64,000 bases of DNA from Lytechinus variegatus (Eukaryota > Echinodermata > Echinoidea > Temnopleuroida > Toxopneustidae). This document shows, one piece after another, positions 46,429 to 57,016 of the stretch. Each line of letters starts with the position of its first letter. Positions within the stretch are counted from its first letter, which is position 1. The notes under the pieces are model-generated. The model had not been told where the DNA came from and did not search any database. It saw only the letters and a program-made list of their open reading frames with translations. Location of the stretch: contig NC_054746.1 of NCBI RefSeq assembly GCF_018143015.1, positions 22,272,464 to 22,336,463 of the forward strand, written 5' to 3'. The translations under genes and the position numbers were made by a program.

Positions 46429-46577
46429 TCATGCTGGCAGAGCGTCTTTTATTGACTGCGGTACTTTGGAGAGGTAAAAGTCGTGAGATCGATATGCTGC
46501 GATGACGCCCCCAGTGTTCATCCTCTTGATGTCTTTTTCGTAGCGGTATTTGTTGCCATGGACATCGGTCAATGTAC
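46429..46577 (-). CDS. BPNT1: BPNT1 last coding exon
   Basis: 149 nt reading (G)TLTDVHGN to SIKDALPA and TGA at 46431-46429; acceptor TAACACAG. The frame fits the preceding exon exactly. Confidence 0.96.
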
Positions 46578-49500
46578 CTGTGTTAAAAAGATTTAGTAGA
46601 TTGTTATTTGCATACTATAAGGTCTCGTTCAGATGGAGAAACAAAGAACCTCATTCTTTCAAATAACTTTACCTACGCTGGATGGAGACATATAAATATT
46701 TGTCAGAATTCAATTCAATTCAATCTTTATTTCGAAAATAGGATGAAAATACAAAGAAACATCAAATAATGTGACCAGATAATAAAATAAATTGCGTGGC
46801 TTTCCATGGAGGTTATATGAAACCTGTAAGGCTGGATTGCCAAAAATTACTTGGGTTTTAAAATGTGTCTTTCATTATAATCAGTCACATTGAAAATATT
46901 CACTGAATATTCAAATATTCAATGAATTAAGATATAACTTGGTGGAAACATAACAAGAATGATGTAACAGTCACTCTTGGAATTAATTTGAATAAAAGGG
47001 GGTCATACCTCCTGCAGCTTTAAGGAGAGCCTCTGGTGCACAGGTGTCCCACTTCTTACATCCAGGACTAGCAAAGATATACGCACTGGCTGTACCTTCA
47101 AGACAGAGCAACACCTAGCAAGAAATGGGAGATCAATAAATAAAACTCTTAAAAAGGAAGTCAATCCTTACATTTTTTTTGTATATGGTTTGTTATTTGA
47201 TATCAATCATTAAGGCCATTTTGCAAAGATATGATCATTCCTGCATTTTTGGATCCATTCATTGCGTAATTTTGGATCCATTTCGATTTTGTCCATTAGA
47301 GGACCAACCAAAGATGGTCGAGACAATGAATTGTGAGGTTTCTCCAAACACAACTGGCAGTTCTTTTGTTTCTTTCTTTTATTCATAATTGCATTAATTG
47401 TTGACATTAGGCCGGAGTTGGTCCAACAGTGTCCGCAGGATGCCGTTGGTCACAAATGCAATTTCTTCCAGACCATATACTGCTAGAATAAAGAAACACA
47501 TAAGAAATTCAGTATCACCAAAGACTATGAATGAACCACTTTAAGGCGTTTATTTCCTTGTCTAGATATATTGGAACTTTCACATGATACTATATTCACA
47601 AACCTTCAATCAACCAAGTATAGCAGTACTGCTATGAAGTTTCGATATATAGATCTAGATAAGAAAATATTGGCCTTGAAGTGGTTGATATTCCTAGTCT
47701 TTTGGCAACACTGAATGTCAAATGTATTTCTTTATTTTGGTGGTTCACTTGTCTTCACCAAAATATCCTTGGCTGCCACCAGTAAAAAAAAACAAAAAAA
47801 CGCTGGGATGACTCATGTTGCTTTCACATCAAGATACAATTACTGGTTGCAGTCGCAGCGACCGTACCCAGCGACTGATGAAATCATGATGTGAAAGCAA
47901 GTCATCGTACTCGGTGACCGTTCATTTTGGTCAAAAACGATTGGTCGATGAGTGCAGTCGGAGAGGTACTTCAGTGACCAATCTCGACCGATGCAAGCTT
48001 GATGTGAAAGCACATCGTACTTAGTGACCGATCGAAATGCCCGATTCATCCTTCATTAGATTAATGTGCATAGCGGAAAATATGCGCAGATCATGATGCG
48101 CACAAACTTACAGCAACAGATTGGTCAGGACCTGACCAAATTTTGACGGCAGTGAGAAAGTAAGTCCGATCGATCGCTAGGTACGGTCGCTGCAACCGTA
48201 CCCAGTGACCGTACCTTGATGTGAAAGCAGTAAAAGATAACGTACCTTGTGGCCTGCACCACCAACTCTCAAGATCTGTGTAGGACACATAGCATCGATG
48301 GTATCCTGCACGGCTTGTGTGCCATGAGATCTTGTCGTGGTGATCACCCTCTGGGATTCTGGTAACTCTTTATGGGTGAAGCCAAAGCATCCTAGTCCAA
48401 CCACGCCCCACATGGTGCGCCCCATCTTGGCATCAGGCACCTGGTAGTTGTAGTATGGCTGGTGAATGACGCCCCCTACTGACTCTCCATTCACGGCCAC
48501 ACCGATCAGTACTGTCACATGGTCAAGGAATCCTATAACACACAATACATATTCAATAATTAACAAAGGGAAGATGTGATATAAAGTAGAAATGAGTCTA
48601 CATTAAAATAAACAAATACAGTACAAGTAAAAAAATAAGATCATCCAAAAAGCTAACAAAGTTATGAAATATTGAAGAAAACATCATTCCATGTTATCCA
48701 AGCCATGATTTCATAGAGCTCTGCCATCTAGTTGCCCAATCAGTGAATGTGTCAAAGACACTGTATACAAAAGAGGTGGGATGATGCCAAAGGCTAATTT
48801 GTTGTGTAATGTATGTATTTCATTACACAAATCAAATTTTATTTCAATTTTCTTTTCCAAGAAATTAAAAAAATATATTGGATCGATTCAAAATCGTAAG
48901 CCTAATTTACTCAGTTACAATGAATAGAGTAATATTAAATAATATATAGCTCTAATAATGAGCCATTTCAGAAGATGAATTTTGAGCTCAGAACATCATG
49001 GGCTCAGAAATCTGCAATGCCTGAAGTTGTCCAATCCATAGTTTCACAAAATATTACAAACATGAAAATTCTATAACTTTGTTTCTTTATTATTTGTGTC
49101 ATGATTGTTTAAATTTTGAATATTATTTATTCATTTAGAACTTTCACATATCATACAGTACTGTTGAATTTGCTTGGGATATATGCTACAAACTGCATCA
49201 AAACCAGGGGCGCATTTCATGACAAGTTTTATTGGTGGTTTTCACTGACTAATTTGCTCGTAGCCAATCAGATGCAATGATTTGCAGTCAATGAAAATCA
49301 CACACAAGTCTCTCCATGAAAGGCTCCCCAGAACTTGATGATAATGACAGCTTGATTCCTCACAGATCCAATTATGATTGCATATCTTGACATTCAAGCA
49401 TTTGATCGGACTTTCCTTTCAAATTAACTATCAATAGAGAGTGGATATAAGTGCATGCTATTTGTGTGTTTTTCTTCAACTTCAATAGACCAAGTTAAAA

Positions 49501-52500
49501 GAAACGAGTTGCAATTATCAGTTTATGGCTACATTAAAAGGGATCATTCTTTATAGAAACTGAAACAATCTGTTTATGATTCTACAAGATTTTCAAGAAA
49601 AGAACAATGTAAAGCCATTTTTCACACAAAGACACACATGTTAAAAGTCAATGACTTATTACAGTACCCTTTTTACACAGGCTAAAATTTCCTTAACCCC
49701 GTACTATAGGTGGGGCTAAATTGCCATTTAGCCCCACCTATAGTACGGGGTTAAGCTTAGCCCACTTTCTTTTTACACAGCATATTTGCAAAGTGGGCTA
49801 ACCCCACCTTTAGTACGGGATTATTTGGCCCTGCAAAATAGCAGGGTTATCCCAGCAATTGCGGTGCTAAGAGCAATAGTACGGGGTTAAGATCGCTAGT
49901 CTAAAACGAAAGTGGGCTAAGCTTAACCCCGTACTATAGGTGGGGCTAAATGGCAATTTGGCCTTACCTATAGTACGGGGTTAAGGAAATTGTAGCGTGT
50001 GTAAAAAGTGTACGAGTGAAGCACTTGTACTACGAATGATCGACAAAAACCGCTAGTCCGGGATTAGCGAGTTTCGTGTGTAAAAAGCGAGCATTCCTTA
50101 TCCGGGGTTAGCAATAACAATTTGGCATGTGTGAAAAGGAAAAAAAATAGTACGGGGTTAGCGGTAGTACGGGGTTAGCGGTAGTCCGGGGTTAAGAAAA
50201 TCCTGTGTAAAAAGGGTATTACAGAACCATTTCTTACACAGTTAGAAAAATGCAAAGGGCAAGTCCCCCCCCCATCATGGCATCAATTAGAGAAATAAAA
50301 ATCAATGATTTATGAAAATTTCCTGACCCCCCCCCAAAAAAAAAAGTGGACTGCATACGGTCCGAATATCAAAGAGAATATGAATCAGAGGAAATTACAT
50401 TTTTAGGGATTATTTTGCAGTAATAAAAAAAAATTCTGTTAAGATGGTGGATGGAGGATATTCAATGTATCTTTACCTTGTGTGTATTCTTTGGTTCCAT
50501 CTACAGGGTCTACCCATACCACAATCTGTAGAGAAAAAAGAACATGTCATTATGAAATAGAGAATTGAGTATCGTAGCACTAATGTCATCAGTAACATAT
50601 AATATGGAAAGAAAATGATATTGCTAATTTTGCTACTTTTTACTGCTGCTACTATCAACACACCACAACCATCACTATTCCTACCACTTTTACTATATTA
50701 CTTCCTGTATGTTGAATTTTGAAAAATATCCAGTAGTTTTTTTTTTACTCAGGAAAAACAGGATCCAATCAAATTAATTTAGGAGAGTACATGTAGAATG
50801 AGACCTACTTATACATGAAGACAATGGCCCGTATTCTGAACTCAGGTTGAAATAAAAACCCTGGTCTAAAATTGTGGTTTAACTGTGGAGTGCCAGATGT
50901 GGCACAGATATTTAACAGTATTTATCAGCACATTTGTTACTCTATTCATCCAAAACTGTCTGGAAATGGCAAGAAGAATACTTTTCTTCATCATTAAAAG
51001 CATGAGGAAGGAGAAAAATAAGTTACATCCAATATGAACATTTTTGAATTTCTTGCTTCCCATAATTTTAGGGCAGAGTTAAACCATGGCCTATTCAGTT
51101 TAACTGGACTTAAGAATACTGACAAATGACTTTTGTTAATACATTTAATATCAATACACACGAGGGAGAATATTAACCCTATCTAGGCCGGGGTATTTTG
51201 GGAGTTCATATGGCCGGGGGGGGGGGGGGGGGGGGCTCCGAGGCCCCCACCCCCGGCCTAGATAGGGTTAAAGGTTATTGGGGGAGGGGTTACTTAGTAG
51301 AAATGTCCGACACGTATGCTGTGGTTGAGACCCCTATGTCCAAAGCATCGCCAATTTAGAAAGCCATAGATGTTCCTATTTTATCTGTTCCAAAACCCTC
51401 AATTTCAATGTTTTCTCGTTCCAGTGTCGCTCATATTCAGCGCAGCACAGTGGTGAATTGCATTCAATGGACAGCCAAGGCTCTGCCAGCGATTCAGAGA
51501 AATCTGATTGGTCCATCGCACAGAAAAGTCATGGCCAATCTGATGCATATTCATGCAACTCTCCAAAACATGCAAATCAATTGACTTTTTACACTTCCAG
51601 AGCATTGTATTATTAGCAATTGTTGATCCTCGAGCCATTCTGGATATCCCCATTTATTTTTAAGACATTTTTTTTGTTCCAGAGCCCCCTATATTCAACT
51701 TTGATGCGGCACATAGGTATCATGTTATAATTCATGTATTGTGAAACCCATTTAATCTCTTTAAAGGTCAAGTCCACCCCAGTAATGGTTGATCTGAATA
51801 AATGGAGAAAAAAACTAGCATTGTGATGAAAATTTAATCCAAATCGGACGTAAAACAAGAAAGTTATGACATTTTAAAGTTTTGCTTATTTTTCACAAAA
51901 CAGTGATATGCACAATTCAGTGACAAACAAAACAGACAGACGATGATGTCCCTCACTCACCATTTATTTTTTTTGTTGTTTGAATTATAGAATTTTTTTA
52001 CAGCTTTGGCAATAATGATCAACTTGACTGAACCATAAAATGTTTCAACAATGGTAATACCTCATGCTCAAGGAGGAATTAAACTTGGTTCCATGGGACG
52101 ATTGGGAGGAAATTGTATTCCATATAATAAATAAGATATAATACAATATAATACATAAGAAATAGTGAGTGGATGACACCAGCAGTCTCCTCATTTGCAT
52201 ACTGACCAGGATGTGCATATAACTAAATTAAGCGAAACTTTAAAATGTCATAACTTTCTTATTTTACATCCGATTTGATGAAATTTTCAGTGTTATGCTT
52301 GTTGGATTTGTCTCTTTTTATTCAAATCAACTTTTTGTTAGGGTGAACTTGTCCTTTAAATACTGAATTCTATCATTCCCATACCCTTGCTACAGGGAGC
52401 ACCTGGTTCCAGTATGCAACAGGTTAAGAATCAAAACAATCAATGATTTAGTACTTACATCTGCCAGTGAGACTGACTTGAGACTATCAGGACAAGCTTT

Positions 52501-55500
52501 ACTGAGTACATCTTCTGAATCTCCCATCTCTATCAAGTCTGTTGCACTCTCAGTAAGATCCTGAATAAAAATAGAAAGAAAATAGTGCAATTTAAGCATT
52601 TCCTCCATTTTAAAGTGGTATACAAAATTGACTCAGACAATGTGATAAACATTCATACAATATGATATGTATAATTTTGCAAGGTTAATAATAAATCTGC
52701 ATTATTGCAAGTTAAAAGAATGTATGTAACAAGTCCAATAAAACAAAAAAATGGCTGTACTCAAGTTCAACACAGACCATAATGGCACATTAATAAAATT
52801 TTACTAATCACAAATAATAATAGATTATGACTTCACATAGTAAAAAAAATATTATGCATTTCATAAAATTCTTCAACAACTCAAAAGTTAAGTTAAGTAC
52901 CAATTACACAATTACCATTATGTTTATTTTTACAAGATGAAAAAGAAACCTTATCAGTTTGCACTTCATTATAAAGGATGTTATTTATATGCAAAAATAA
53001 GAAGAAATAGAAGACAGGATTGGGTGACAGACCAAGATTCAGAAATGTACCAATGTTTTACATTTCTTATCACAGTATAAATTTCAATTTATAAACATGG
53101 TTAGTGCATTGTGATGTGGTAATCATCAATATATTGATATCCATAATAAATATCAGTCAGTCACAATTTTTCCTGTTTTTCTTCTAAGTATCTTCACAGT
53201 TCATCTAAAATCTCTCTATTTTGTATCCTCACTTACATCATAAAACAAAATAATCACAATCTTAAATGATAAGGGGAGATCAATGCATGATGTTGAATGT
53301 CTAGTTATACCCCACTGGACACGTAGTGTACGGTACCTCAGTAAAAAGGAGATGGATGCTTGCGAATGAAACGCATGCACATGTATTTACTAGTGGAGTG
53401 CTCTATCTATAAATAGTTCATTCTCCCAGGCAGGTCACATAGTAATTCTTGATCAGTATCATACCATACCACTAGTGCACAATTGCAACTGAACCTGCTG
53501 CAGAATCTTATAGATATCTTTATATTTTCAGGGAGGTAAAAATCCAAACTACATGTACCTAGTATGTTTTAACCAATTGTATTCCATCAATTCCTTTCAG
53601 TTTTGTCCCTGTACCCCTCGACTGATAGGAGAAGGGGGAAAGAGTTCTCTAGCTGCTACCAACAGATTGTAGAATAACTCTGCAAGTAACAGGGGATTAC
53701 CCCTCCCCTCAGAGAATAGTGGGAACTTGAGAGAGAGTATCAAACAAGCGGACAAATATTTTAAAACGTAGCTGACACATAGCGTAGTCATGAATATTAG
53801 GCCCATTATTAACTCAGTAATTACTTAAAATACATGATACCTCATAAAGACATGAATCATATTTTACAAATTGGCCTTAATGCAATTTTGATATGCGAAG
53901 GGATTGAAATGATCCTTTTAAATTTTTTTGCTTTATATAGTTCTCCATGTAGAGCAGTTTGTGGAGCTATACAGTATACAGAATTTATCTTAACAACCCA
54001 TCTCCCTAAAAAAAACCTTCAAGCTTGTTTACTTGTAACCCAAACATATCACGATTCAGTTCACCATTGGGTACAAATCGTATGGTCACATCCCAATGTA
54101 CAGAGGTACGTGTAAAGATCTGTATGCTCCTAGTTTGTTGACATACAACACTTAACACAGCTTCGCATAGAAATGTGTCGGTTCAAACTGATTGGATGCT
54201 GCTGGAGTCCCATCTAGAAATTCTAATGAGATGTTTACAAGCCTACCACCACACTTCAACTTCATTTGAATTCATGCAATCATCTATATGTGTAAAGGTC
54301 TGCCAAGGCCTCACTACAGGCTATTTTTAACCCCGTAAAGTGGTGAGAAAGAACATTCTATTTCCATCCCGTAAATGGCTTCGACATTCCCGGCCATTCC
54401 GTTATCTTTCAGCAATTGGCAATCTTGTATGAGAGGGAATTTTCCAGATGTGGTAAACTGCATAAGTACTCGAGCTTGATTCAATTGAATGTACAGAAGA
54501 AAATGATCTAATTACCAATTTGTCATCAACAAATTGATTATTTAGATCCCGATTTGGATGGACAGCAAGAGTAAACCACAAATACATGTATAGAGTTTGA
54601 ATGATTAAAGGACAAGTCCACCCAAACAAAAACTTGATTTGAATAAAAAGAGAAAACTTCAACAAGCATAACACTGAAAATTTCATCAAAAGCGGATGTA
54701 AAATAAGAAAGTTATAGCATTTTAAAGTTTTGCCTTATTTTCAACAAAATAGTTATATGAATGAGCCAGTTACATCCAAATGAGAGAATTGATGACATTA
54801 CTCACTCACTATTTCTTTTGTATTTTATTATATGAAATATTTTTATTTTCTCGTCATTGTCATGTGAAATGAAGTTTCATTCCTCCCTGAACACGTGGAA
54901 TACCATTATTTTAACATTTTGTGCTTCAGGCAAGGAGGTCCTAATCGTCAAATTCGTAAAAATTGAAATATTGTATAATTCAAAAAATAAAAAACAAAAG
55001 AAATAGTGAGTGAGTGACATCATCGACTCTCTCATTTGGATGTAACTGGCTCGTTCGTATAACTATTTTGTTGAAAATAAGCGAAACTTTGAAATGTCAG
55101 AACTTTCTTATTTTACATCCGATTTCGATGAAATTTTCAGCATTGTGCTTGTCTGATTTTTTTCTAATGATTCGAATCAAAATATTTCTGAGGTGGACTT
55201 GACCTTTTAAAAAACAAAAACAAGAATTTAGATGATATGGCATGAACTTTGTACGGGGAGTACTTCTTTATTGCTCAATTACATATTTGACCACATTGCA
55301 ACAGACTTTCTAGAGGACATTAAGCTATAAGAGTGTCAGTTTCTAGCCAATTTTGACAGGTCATTGCTTGGGGACCAGCCAGGCCTTTTTTTTTATATGA
55401 AATGAGACTCTTTAGCTAAAGATCTTGAGTAGAGTATCACATTCATGAATGTCTTTCATAATCCTAATCACTTAAGTATATCAAATGTCCAACCATGTCA

Positions 55501-57016
55501 TTTTATAAATGATAAGGTGATTTACCGCCCTTTCACACAGTAAAAAATTGTAATTTGAACGATTCCAGTGAAAAATAAGGCTGACAAATATTTAGCATGT
55601 GTGAAACCAAACTAGAACATGATTAGAATCAGGAACGCTAATCACAGTCACAATTACAATAGCAATCATCATTACAATGATGCTTCAAGATTTACATGTG
55701 AAAAGGCCCTAAGATGGACCTGAGCTGCCATGATTAAGATACTAAAATACCATCTTTTTTTATCAAGGATTCTATTCAAATTTGATAATTTGGTAGTACA
55801 TTTTGGTTATTATCATATATCATAAACTTTCTTCTTCATGTCGAGTATATCTATTTGCATGACAACCAGAAAAGCATGAACAGAAAAAAAAGATGCAAAT
55901 TTCTAGACAAAGCTAGTTTAGTTAATGAAATATCCTGGTAGTCACTTTGCAAGCTACCGACGAGCTGGAAAATCTAGGCCAGCCCAAAACTTGCCATGAA
56001 AAGCTGCCAAATTCGAAACACAATTGTCAAAAAAATATGGATTGGCCAATAGATTATTTCATGGAAATAACAAATTCATTTTTGTAAATTCAATTCTTTA
56101 TTCCATTTCCATTCAAAACAAAATACAAAGTAATGTAAAGTAATACAAATCAATTGATTGCAATAAAGACTTAGATGACAATGGATTTAGAGTATTAATC
56201 ATGATCATGAGTTTTTATTTTAGCCAAATAGGGGTTGGGGCAGGGGGGGGGGCTACTCAGCAATAACAAAATATACTTGTAAACAGGAATGCTTTTAAGG
56301 TTGAAATATACATGTATTATGGATGTGATAGGTTTTTTGAGTGCATAAATTTACAACAATTGTAAAACAAAGTGAAGCGCCTCTGCCAGTCTCACCTGCA
56401 TAATGCGATTCAATATAGCAGCAGTGCTGACTTTGAAAACTACTAAAAAATAATTATTCACAAAAAACACGATTCATATAATGATTCAATACTACGTTCA
56501 TTGACTCTAAATGACATTCGACCTTGATCATGTGACCTAAGACTAGTCAGTGATACTTGTTAATCCCCATGTCCACATTTCATATGCTATGCAGGTGAGA
56601 CAAAAAACCACTATAAGAACAAATATTTTAAGAAATTAAAGAAAAAAGCCCCTCCCCATCCCCCCCAAAATCGAGTACATTCATTTGTATTGTGGGCTTC
56701 CGGGAGGTCTAAAATTCCTTGATAGGGGCATGTTTATAGGGTTTATATTTTTCAGGGGATAAAATAATGAGAAAATAGAATACACAAATCTGAATTTTTA
56801 AGGGTCTAATATTATGAAAGCTTGTGTGTTTAAACAACCTGTTTGGCCTATTGAGGAGGCTGGTCTGGTGGAGACTGGACTGCAAGAGACTGGTCTGGTG
56901 GAGAATAAACTCACCTCTTCACCAATGACAGTGATCCCAGGGAAACGGGTCTGAAGGGATGATACAATACACCGCTGAGCCTTTCGATCTGCTTCTGTCT
57001 GTGGGTCATCTTCTCG
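46429..57016 (-). CDS. BPNT1: 3'(2'),5'-bisphosphate nucleotidase 1, 5'-partial (exons 2-7)
   Basis: Cytosolic Mg2+-dependent, lithium-sensitive phosphatase of the inositol monophosphatase superfamily. It converts 3'-phosphoadenosine 5'-phosphate to AMP, clearing the by-product of sulfation, and also cuts inositol 1,4-bisphosphate. Six exons, 57016-56915, 52560-52459, 50525-50477, 48532-48246, 47114-47009 and 46577-46429, join in frame with GT-AG introns to 264 residues and a TGA. All five family metal ligands are visible: Asp of TEADR, Glu of VIGEE, both Asp of DPVDGT, and Asp of KKWDTCAPE. Other family blocks include [24 protein letters not shown] and VGGAG. The human protein has 308 residues; about the first 41 are missing because the first coding exon lies more than 7 kb away, outside the window, or is too short to see. 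BPNT2 (the Golgi paralogue) is less likely because the C-terminus follows BPNT1 closely and no membrane anchor is seen. The exon numbers assume one missing coding exon. Confidence 0.96.
46705..46795 (-). mobile_element. Retroelement-like tail in BPNT1 intron (before last exon)
   Basis: On the minus strand, a CTTTGTATTTTCATCC-like block runs into AATAAAGATTGAATTGAATT. The ending resembles the tails at 20437-20520 and 56086-56160, though the body differs. Confidence 0.45.
47009..47114 (-). CDS. BPNT1: BPNT1 exon with KKWDTCAPE
   Basis: 106 nt, VLLCLEG to LLKAAG plus one base; acceptor TTGCTAG, donor GTATGA. It has the fifth metal ligand. Confidence 0.96.
47819..48229. mobile_element. Inverted-repeat element, TGCTTTCACATCAAG ends
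   Basis: TGCTTTCACATCAAGATAC at the left and GTACCTTGATGTGAAAGCA at the right are complementary. Further inner repeats of GGTCGC, GACCGTACC and CAAGCTTGATGTGAAAGCAC make it hairpin-rich. It ends 16 bp from the splice donor of the 48246-48532 exon. No clear target duplication. Confidence 0.8.
48246..48532 (-). CDS. BPNT1: BPNT1 exon, central domain
   Basis: 287 nt beginning with two bases that finish a Gly codon, then [13 protein letters not shown] and ending RVGGAGHK; acceptor TGTTATAG, donor GTACGT. Confidence 0.96.
48600..49658. other. BPNT1 intron sequence
   Basis: AT-rich intron with no exon, RNA or repeat boundary seen. Confidence 0.45.
49665..50218. mobile_element. Hairpin-rich element with TACCCTTTTTACACAGG ends and 6-bp duplication
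   Basis: TACCCTTTTTACACAGG and CCTGTGTAAAAAGGGTA form the ends. TTACAG flanks both sides (49659-49664 and 50219-50224). Inside are two 64-nt hairpins, 49692-49755 with perfect 29-bp arms and a 6-nt loop, and 49922-49985 with a slightly imperfect stem. GTACGGGGTTA-type motifs recur throughout. 554 bp without a transposase frame. It lies in a BPNT1 intron. Confidence 0.88.
50477..50525 (-). CDS. BPNT1: BPNT1 exon with WVDPVDGT catalytic motif
   Basis: A 49-nt microexon-sized exon coding [16 protein letters not shown] plus one base; acceptor TCTCTACAG, donor GTAAAG. It contains two metal-binding aspartates. Confidence 0.95.
51177..51267. mobile_element. Perfect-ended 91-bp foldback between TTAA sites
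   Basis: TTAA at 51173-51176 and 51268-51271 flank the inverted ends CCCTATCTAGGCCGGGG and CCCCGGCCTAGATAGGG. The centre holds a G-run of more than 20 bases. It lies in a BPNT1 intron. Confidence 0.85.
51765..52355. mobile_element. TTAA-flanked miniature element, family A copy 2
   Basis: TTAA lies at 51761-51764 and 52356-52359. The ends AGGTCAAGTCCACCCC and GGGTGAACTTGTCCT are complementary apart from a few bases. The long arms match 25839-26414. It sits about 100 bp downstream of the donor of the 52459-52560 exon. Confidence 0.9.
52459..52560 (-). CDS. BPNT1: BPNT1 exon, variable acidic segment
   Basis: 34 codons from DLTESATD to VSLAD, phase 0 at both ends; acceptor TTATTCAG, donor GTAAGT. 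It matches the position of the poorly conserved loop between the GEE and DPxDGT motifs. Confidence 0.92.
52620..54604. other. BPNT1 first visible intron, left part
   Basis: AT-rich intron; no exon or clear repeat recognised. A small inverted arrangement and C-rich patches near 53600-53710 are not informative. Confidence 0.4.
54609..55206. mobile_element. TTAA-flanked miniature element, family A copy 3
   Basis: TTAA lies at 54605-54608 and 55207-55210. The ends AGGACAAGTCCACCC and GGTGGACTTGACCT are complementary. The arms contain GCGGATGTAAAATAAGAAAG and its complement. Same family as copies at 25839 and 51765. Confidence 0.9.
55527..55710. mobile_element. Possible short inverted-repeat element
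   Basis: GCCCTTTCACACAGTAAAA at the left and TTTACATGTGAAAAGGCC at the right are imperfectly complementary; the interior is rich in ATTACAAT / ATTGTAAT repeats. No target duplication seen. Confidence 0.45.
56086..56160 (-). mobile_element. Retroelement-like 3' tail ending in AATTG repeats
   Basis: On the minus strand it repeats the order of 20437-20520: TACTTTGTATTTTGTTTTGA, ATGGAAATGG, then AATAAAGAATTGAATTT. A truncated tail in the first visible BPNT1 intron. Confidence 0.55.
56389..56601 (-). mobile_element. Internally deleted copy of the GTCTCACCTGCATA element
   Basis: GTCTCACCTGCATAATGC and GCTATGCAGGTGAGAC form complementary ends. The interior contains one partial unit (ATTGACTCTAAATGAC, TGATCATGTGACCTAAG) and GCAGCAGTGCTGAC, matching the reverse of 33519-34245. 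213 bp. Confidence 0.8.
56915..57016 (-). CDS. BPNT1: BPNT1 exon with TEADR and VIGEE
   Basis: 34 codons in phase 0 at both ends; acceptor ATTTACAG, donor GTGAGT. It carries the first two metal ligands. Confidence 0.93.
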
